Below are positions 7,056-10,633 of a stretch of 10,633 nucleotides of DNA, in pieces. The DNA is taken from positions 1 through 10,633 of the forward strand of contig JAGBRF010000037.1 in assembly GCA_017632555.1 (NCBI GenBank), read 5' to 3'. The stretch is from Alphaproteobacteria bacterium. Its GTDB lineage: Bacteria > Pseudomonadota > Alphaproteobacteria > RF32 > UBA3637. Position 1 is the stretch's first letter. Every line of letters starts with the position of its first letter. The notes under the pieces were generated by a model that worked only from the letters and a program-made list of their open reading frames with translations, ran no database searches and was not told where the DNA came from. A program made the translations under genes and the position numbers.

Positions 7056-8232
7056 CTTCTGTTACTCCTTTATTGACAACCATTACTATTTTTCCGCTTT
7101 CAACCGAAGCGTTTATTTTTGTCGGAATATAATGTTCGTTAAATCCTTGATTGCCTTTTTCCACCAAAACTTTTTCCGTCTTTCCGATACCGGATTTTAA
7201 ATATTGTTGCAATAAATCATTTCCCGTTTGGCGCAATTGTCTTGCCCGTTCTTTGCGTTCATGGACATCAACCATTTCCATTTTGGCGGAAGGTGTTCCC
7301 GGACGAACGGAAAAAGGAAACACATGCAACAAAATAATATTCGCTTGGCAAACTAAATCAACGGTGTTTTGAAACATTTGTTTTGTTTCTGTCGGAAAGC
7401 CCGTTATAAAATCAGAACCCAACACAAAACCCGGTCGAACATCACGCAATTTTTTTGCTAAATCTATGACATCTTGGCGTTTGTGCCGGCGTCCCATTCG
7501 CCGTAATATCAAATCATCACCAGATTGTATGGATAAATGAGCATGTGGCATTAAAACTTCATTTTCACCGAAAAGTTTTATCAACTTATCATCGCAACCC
7601 GCCGGATCCAAAGACCCCAAACGCAATCGTTTCAAACCGGAAACTTCTTTCAAAACTTTTTCGATTAAATCCGAAAAACCGTATGGATAGCTGGTAACAT
7701 CTATACCCGTCAAAACCAATTCGGAATAACCGTTATCAACAAACGTTTGTGCTTGCTTTACTACCTGTTGTGGTGGAATACCTTTGTTGCGACCACGCAC
7801 TTGACGAACGATGCAAAAAGTACAAGCGTGATTACAACCTTGTTGGACTTGAATAAAGGCACGCGTTCTGCCTTCGAAATCGGAAACAATCGGAGTATCA
7901 AAGTCGGCGTTCATAACATCACCGACCAATATTTCATCTTCGGCCGTCAAAGCTTCGCGTGTAATTTTTTCACGATTTCCGATAACGCGATCCACTTCCG
8001 GCATATCGGCATAAACTTCCGGATGTAATTGAGCCGCACACCCCGTCACAATCAACTTTGCGTTCGGGTTTTCTTTGCGCAATTTACGAATGGATTGCCG
8101 GCATTGTCTTTCCGCTTCTGCCGTAACTGCACACGTATTGACAACAATAACATTGTCCAAATCACCGGCTATTTGGTTGATCAAAGCCGATTCATAAGTG
8201 TTTATACGACATCCAAAAGTTACAATTTTCAT
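7033..8232 (-). CDS. mtaB: tRNA t6A37 C2-methylthiotransferase MtaB
   Basis: This radical-SAM enzyme converts t6A at position 37 of ANN-decoding tRNAs to ms2t6A. The 399 residues show the three-domain layout of methylthiotransferases: N-terminal UPF0004 domain with cluster cysteines Cys8, Cys34 and Cys65; radical-SAM core with Cys133-x3-Cys137-x2-Cys140 (GCNHACTFC); and a C-terminal TRAM-like domain (about 345-398). The start MKIVTFGCRINTYES and the radical-SAM flank FCIVRQVRGRNKG fit MtaB better than MiaB or RimO. It is the first gene of the five-gene minus-strand operon. Oddly, no Shine-Dalgarno is visible before the ATG, the leader being almost pure A/T, while the downstream genes have good ones. 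Translation may rely on an unstructured A-rich leader. Confidence 0.95.
   Translation of the reverse strand: MKIVTFGCRINTYESALINQIAGDLDNVIVVNTCAVTAEAERQCRQSIRKLRKENPNAKLIVTGCAAQLHPEVYADMPEVDRVIGNREKITREALTAEDEILVGDVMNADFDTPIVSDFEGRTRAFIQVQQGCNHACTFCIVRQVRGRNKGIPPQQVVKQAQTFVDNGYSELVLTGIDVTSYPYGFSDLIEKVLKEVSGLKRLRLGSLDPAGCDDKLIKLFGENEVLMPHAHLSIQSGDDLILRRMGRRHKRQDVIDLAKKLRDVRPGFVLGSDFITGFPTETKQMFQNTVDLVCQANIILLHVFPFSVRPGTPSAKMEMVDVHERKERARQLRQTGNDLLQQYLKSGIGKTEKVLVEKGNQGFNEHYIPTKINASVESGKIVMVVNKGVTEDGFMAEV
7065..7071 (-). promoter_or_regulatory. ftsY ribosome binding site inside mtaB
   Basis: AAAGGAG on the minus strand, nine bases before the ftsY ATG, lies within the last codons of mtaB. It decides the ftsY start and indicates translational coupling across the 23 bp overlap. 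Confidence 0.85.
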
Positions 8233-8252
8233 AATTTTTATTTACATTTTTT

Positions 8253-8281
8253 TTGCATTCTTGTCCAGCTTTTATTATAAT
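8253..8281 (+). promoter_or_regulatory. Sigma-70-type promoter for the anmK-like gene
   Basis: TTGCAT (8253-8258), a 17-base spacer and a perfect TATAAT (8276-8281) give a predicted start near 8288. The leader is about 26 bases, with AAGGA (8302-8306) seven bases before the ATG. The -35 hexamer equals that of the pilin-like promoter. Confidence 0.8.
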
Positions 8282-8303
8282 AAAGCAAGAAAATTTATTT
8301 TAA
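8274..8303 (-). promoter_or_regulatory. Candidate divergent promoter for the mtaB operon
   Basis: The plus-strand -10 box sits in a 14-bp palindrome, TTTATTATAATAAA (8271-8284), so the minus strand also carries TATAAT (8279-8274). The best -35 at 18 bases is TTAAAA (8303-8298), which is weak. If both are used, the two polymerases would compete for overlapping -10 elements. There is no other obvious promoter before mtaB in the 81-base gap. Confidence 0.4.
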
Positions 8304-8313
8304 GGAATGAAAT

Positions 8314-9417
8314 ATGGAAACGAATTTACATCCCATGTGGGCAATCGGGTTGGAAAGTGATACGGCCATCAGTGGCGTTGATGCGGCGTTGATTAAAACG
8401 GACGGCGTTGATGTTTTCGAACATAAATTGGCAATTTCCCGACCTTATTCTCCGACTATGCGTGAAGCCATTATGGCGGTTTTGGGTGAAAAAGGACAAC
8501 AGGATTTGAATTACCTGTCCCAAGTCGAAGAACAAATCACACAACACCACATTCAAGTCGTTCAAGAAATTTTGGACACACTGGATATATCCGCACGACA
8601 AATAGATGTTATCGGTTTTTCGGGACATACGGTTTTGAATCGTCCGTCCCAAAAATTATCCATACAAATCGGCGATGCACAAAAGATGTTAGATGCCTTT
8701 GGAATACCCGTTGTCAATCGTTTTTATCAAACGGATTTGGCAAGTGGCGGACAAGGATCCCCTATTTTTCCCGTATATTATGAAGCATTGGCGCGCCCGT
8801 TGGAAAAACCGTTGGTTATTTTCAGCATAGGCGGAATTGCCTCTGTTACATACATAGGCGCAAACGGTGAACTGATTGCTTTTGATGTTGGTCCCGGCAA
8901 CGTTTTAATCGATAAATGGATGCAACAAAAATTAGGCGCAGAAATGGACTTTGACGGTCTTTGGGCGGCAAAAGGTCAAATCGATGAACGATTATTGAAT
9001 AAATTATTGCAACACCCGGCAATTATTCAAGAACCACCAAAAGCATTGGAAAGGGAAGACTTTTTGCAACTTTTAACCGATGTAGAAGGTTCGTCTTTGG
9101 CAGACGGTGCCGCAACATTGACAGCATTGACAACAAAATCTTTGGTTTTGGCATGCCAACGTTTCTTGCCGGAAGTCCCACTTCAATACATTGTCACAGG
9201 TGGCGGCGCCTATAATCCGACCATGGTCAAATACTTGCGCCAACACTTACCAAGACCCGTTAAAACAGCTGATGAAATCGGTTGGGATACAATGCGTTTG
9301 GATGCGGAAAGTTTTGCTTTTTTGGCTGTGCGCAGTTTGTTCGGATTGCCATTTACTTATCCGACAACAACCGGCGTGGAATTTCCCCTTTCTGGCGGAA
9401 AAGTTTGGAAAAAATAA
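8314..9417 (+). CDS. anmK: Anhydro-N-acetylmuramic acid kinase (AnmK) family protein with altered active-site motifs
   Basis: Length (367) and overall sequence match AnmK, the kinase that opens and phosphorylates 1,6-anhydroMurNAc in cell-wall recycling. Conserved stretches include GGQGSPIFPVY (145-155), GGIASVTYIG, FDVGPGNVLID (190-200), DFDGLWAAKG, PPKALERE, DGAATLTALTTKS, and TTTGVEFPLSGG near the end. Many family-invariant polar residues are changed, compared with motifs recalled from memory: MSGTSLDG reads ESDTAISG (14-21), G-H-G-Q-T-V-x-H reads G-x-S-G-H-T-V-x-N (about 101-109), the DFR before the GGQG loop reads RFY (136-138), NIGGxANVT reads SIGGIASVT and FDTGPGN reads FDVGPGN. The catalytic-base Asp of that last motif (Asp191) remains. 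Its kinase activity is doubtful, and it may be a pseudoenzyme or have a new substrate. It is transcribed alone, divergent from mtaB. Confidence 0.85.
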   Translation: METNLHPMWAIGLESDTAISGVDAALIKTDGVDVFEHKLAISRPYSPTMREAIMAVLGEKGQQDLNYLSQVEEQITQHHIQVVQEILDTLDISARQIDVIGFSGHTVLNRPSQKLSIQIGDAQKMLDAFGIPVVNRFYQTDLASGGQGSPIFPVYYEALARPLEKPLVIFSIGGIASVTYIGANGELIAFDVGPGNVLIDKWMQQKLGAEMDFDGLWAAKGQIDERLLNKLLQHPAIIQEPPKALEREDFLQLLTDVEGSSLADGAATLTALTTKSLVLACQRFLPEVPLQYIVTGGGAYNPTMVKYLRQHLPRPVKTADEIGWDTMRLDAESFAFLAVRSLFGLPFTYPTTTGVEFPLSGGKVWKK

Positions 9418-9870
9418 TTAAACTTTATTTTCCCATTTACCCGTTGTTTCGTCTTGTTGCCAATAAAATCTGTCTGCACCGGCATTGGAAACGCGTTGCC
9501 ATTCCAAGCGTGCTTTTTGCAATGCTTCCGGATTACGTCCGTCAAAAAAATAAAGCGCACGAACAAAACCTTCTTCCAACGGAACGGGTACATTATCAAC
9601 CAAAACAATCAACGAAGCTTTGTTGGGATTATAATTGTCCTTGTGAGTAATTAAAATGGGTTGATTTTCGGCATTGCCGTCCTTTTCAACACCATGAGGC
9701 AAAAAAGAATCCGGTTTATATGTCCACAAAAGCGTGTTTAAATAATCGGCACGTTCCGCCATATCAACCTTTATCAACACACGTTGACCGCTTTCATACG
9801 CCTTTTCCAACAATGCCGGCAAAGCATTGTCCAAGGGTGTTCTTTCCAAATGATAAAAATCTATACGCAT
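9418..9870 (-). CDS. holC: DNA polymerase III chi subunit
   Basis: HolC (chi) links the clamp-loader (through psi) with single-stranded DNA-binding protein at the replication fork. The 150 residues have the family length and hallmarks: an N-terminal IDFYHLERTPLDNALPALL, AERADYLNTLLWTYKPDSFLPHG (about 39-61, quoted in part; key LLWTY and SFLPHG), and the Rossmann-like strand LIVLVDN. Such chi proteins occur in alphaproteobacteria even where psi is not recognised. The start overlaps the stop of the DUF2065 gene (TAATG), indicating coupling. Its stop codon abuts the stop of the convergent anmK-like gene with no spacer. Confidence 0.92.
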   Translation of the reverse strand: MRIDFYHLERTPLDNALPALLEKAYESGQRVLIKVDMAERADYLNTLLWTYKPDSFLPHGVEKDGNAENQPILITHKDNYNPNKASLIVLVDNVPVPLEEGFVRALYFFDGRNPEALQKARLEWQRVSNAGADRFYWQQDETTGKWENKV

Positions 9871-10085
9871 TATTGTGTCAACTTTCCACCAAAGAAAAGT
9901 GTCAGGAAAATCCCTGTTCCGATTAAAATCAATCCGAATAAACGCAAATTTGCCGGTTTAGCATCAACCAAACAACGAACGGCAAAACCTTGCACATGTT
10001 TCGGAAACAAAAAATAAATAATGCCTTCAATAACAAACAATAAAACGATTGCCTTAAAAAAATCAACCATTGAAAAAATCAACAT
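9870..10085 (-). CDS. DUF2065 (YjeT-like) small inner-membrane protein
   Basis: The 71-residue protein has two membrane segments (about 8-27 and 48-65) and the family pattern in IVLLFVIEGIIYFLFP and the second-segment lead NLRLFGLILIG. Its function is unknown. The best known relative is E. coli YjeT. Family members usually begin at the equivalent of Met6 (MVDFF), but GAGG (10094-10097) is correctly placed for the upstream Met at 10085 and nothing suitable precedes Met6, so the longer start is chosen. The gene begins 3 bp after thyX and its stop overlaps the holC start. Confidence 0.85.
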   Translation of the reverse strand: MLIFSMVDFFKAIVLLFVIEGIIYFLFPKHVQGFAVRCLVDAKPANLRLFGLILIGTGIFLTLFFGGKLTQ

Positions 10086-10088
10086 TTT

Positions 10089-10633
10089 TTAAACCTCATC
10101 ATCAAAAATAATCGGTATATTCTTTTGAAATTCCGCTTTTATAGAACGCATTAAAGCACGCACATCGGGGTGAGCCGCTTCACTGCACCGCATAGAAAAA
10201 ATATGTTTCCATTCACGCAAATTAGCGGATATAACAATCTCCGTCTTCAAACAACACGGCAAAACAGAACGTGCCGTTTCCGGCGTTGTTCCGGCATCAA
10301 GCATTTTGAAGTAAGATTGTTCGATATTGTTCATTTCGTCCAACCAAATTTGATAAGCCGGCGAATCTTTTTCCAACTGAATCGGTTTAATAACGGATAT
10401 TTCATGACCGAACTTATCTTTTGCATAACAACAATAACGCGTACTTTCTTGGCTGAACGAAGCCAAACGATGACGCACCAATTCGTTTGCAATTGCCCGA
10501 TCCGTTATCAACTTGACCGATACGGAAAAATGTTCAATCACGGATTCGTGGTGGCGAGAAACAATATGTTTCAAAAAACGCACATGCGAAGTTTCGTCCA
10601 TTTTATCAAATGATTGATAACAAGTCCGTCCGC
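10089..10633 (-). CDS. thyX: Flavin-dependent thymidylate synthase ThyX (5' end beyond right edge)
   Basis: ThyX makes dTMP from dUMP using methylenetetrahydrofolate and FAD/NADPH, independently of ThyA. The signature RHRLASFSQESTRY matches the family RHRxxSxxxxSxRY. ARSVLPCCLKTEI and the later ANLREWKHIFSMRCSEAAHPDVRAL (key N-R-W-H, R and AHPDVR) are the other conserved blocks. An internal ATG exists at 10601, but the frame stays open upstream to the edge and encodes GRTCYQSFDK, which fits the usual ThyX AARxCY element. The true start therefore lies outside the window, and 180 full codons are visible. It is the first visible gene of a thyX-DUF2065-holC unit. Its last codons carry the GAGG used by the next gene. 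Confidence 0.95.
   Translation of the reverse strand, partial: GRTCYQSFDKMDETSHVRFLKHIVSRHHESVIEHFSVSVKLITDRAIANELVRHRLASFSQESTRYCCYAKDKFGHEISVIKPIQLEKDSPAYQIWLDEMNNIEQSYFKMLDAGTTPETARSVLPCCLKTEIVISANLREWKHIFSMRCSEAAHPDVRALMRSIKAEFQKNIPIIFDDEV
10094..10097 (-). promoter_or_regulatory. Ribosome binding site of the DUF2065 gene inside thyX
   Basis: GAGG formed by the last sense codons of thyX stands eight bases before the ATG at 10085. It is the reason for choosing that start over the internal Met five codons later. Confidence 0.6.

Noticed and set aside
9411..9431. AAAATAA/TTATTTT inverted repeat as a bidirectional terminator between the anmK-like gene and holC
   Set aside because: A stem of only A-T pairs is too weak for intrinsic termination. 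It is kept only as a note on the zero-gap junction.
9870..10070. Shorter DUF2065 start at the internal Met (MVDFF)
   Set aside because: It matches usual family starts but has no ribosome binding site, whereas the Met at 10085 has GAGG at eight bases.
10089..10601. ThyX as a complete 170-residue protein starting at the ATG at 10601
   Set aside because: The frame continues upstream to the edge and encodes the conserved RTCY element of ThyX, so this ATG is internal.
10603..10620. Perfect 7-4-7 inverted repeat TTATCAA-ATGA-TTGATAA
   Set aside because: It lies inside thyX coding sequence, is A/T rich and has no T-tract. Chance is the simplest explanation.

Overview
The window looks like chromosome of an AT-rich alphaproteobacterium, probably one of the uncultured host-associated (gut-type) Rhodospirillales-like lineages. 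The grounds are the short NG-only FtsY, the alphaproteobacterial style of the HolC chi subunit, ThyX, a DUF2065 protein, and a prepilin signal of the form G|RSMIEML that I remember as frequent in such metagenome-assembled genomes. The taxonomic call is inference. No RNA gene, CRISPR array, insertion sequence, integrase or attachment site was seen.

Layout, left to right. (1) 1-1742, minus strand, is the 5' part of a large gene running off the left edge. It encodes a type IV pilin-like N-terminus joined to a very cysteine-rich region (63 Cys in about 379 visible residues) containing tandem four-cysteine modules and then an EGF-/VSP-like tail. It has its own promoter (TTGCAT-16-TATAAT) and a small hairpin at the start of its leader. 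(2) 1888-1915 is an intrinsic terminator that closes the next unit. (3) 1936-8232, minus strand, is a compact five-gene operon read right to left: mtaB (tRNA ms2t6A synthesis), ftsY (SRP receptor), a 928-residue 12-TM MFS-like plus HEAT-repeat membrane protein, a free-standing cyclic-nucleotide-binding-fold protein, and a membrane-anchored parvulin PPIase. Genes overlap by 23 and 8 bp or are separated by 10 and 27 bp, and nearly all have good Shine-Dalgarno sequences. (4) 8233-8313 is a divergent promoter region centred on a palindromic -10 box. (5) 8314-9417, plus strand, is an AnmK-family sugar kinase whose normally invariant active-site motifs are heavily altered. (6) 9418-10633, minus strand, is a thyX-DUF2065-holC unit. 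thyX runs off the right edge, and holC abuts the convergent anmK-like gene with no spacer.

How the genes work together. Most are housekeeping: tRNA modification, membrane protein targeting, periplasmic folding, dTMP synthesis and the replisome. Three parts stand out. The first is the pilin-Cys-rich fusion, probably a surface adhesin or pilus-tip-like protein, for which the downstream PPIase and a disulfide system would be natural folding helpers. The second is the MFS/HEAT protein followed at once by a separate CNB-domain protein. This looks like a split version of the transporter-HEAT-CNB fusion architecture known from other bacteria, embedded with the SRP receptor gene. The third is the AnmK homologue, which may have lost or changed its catalytic activity.
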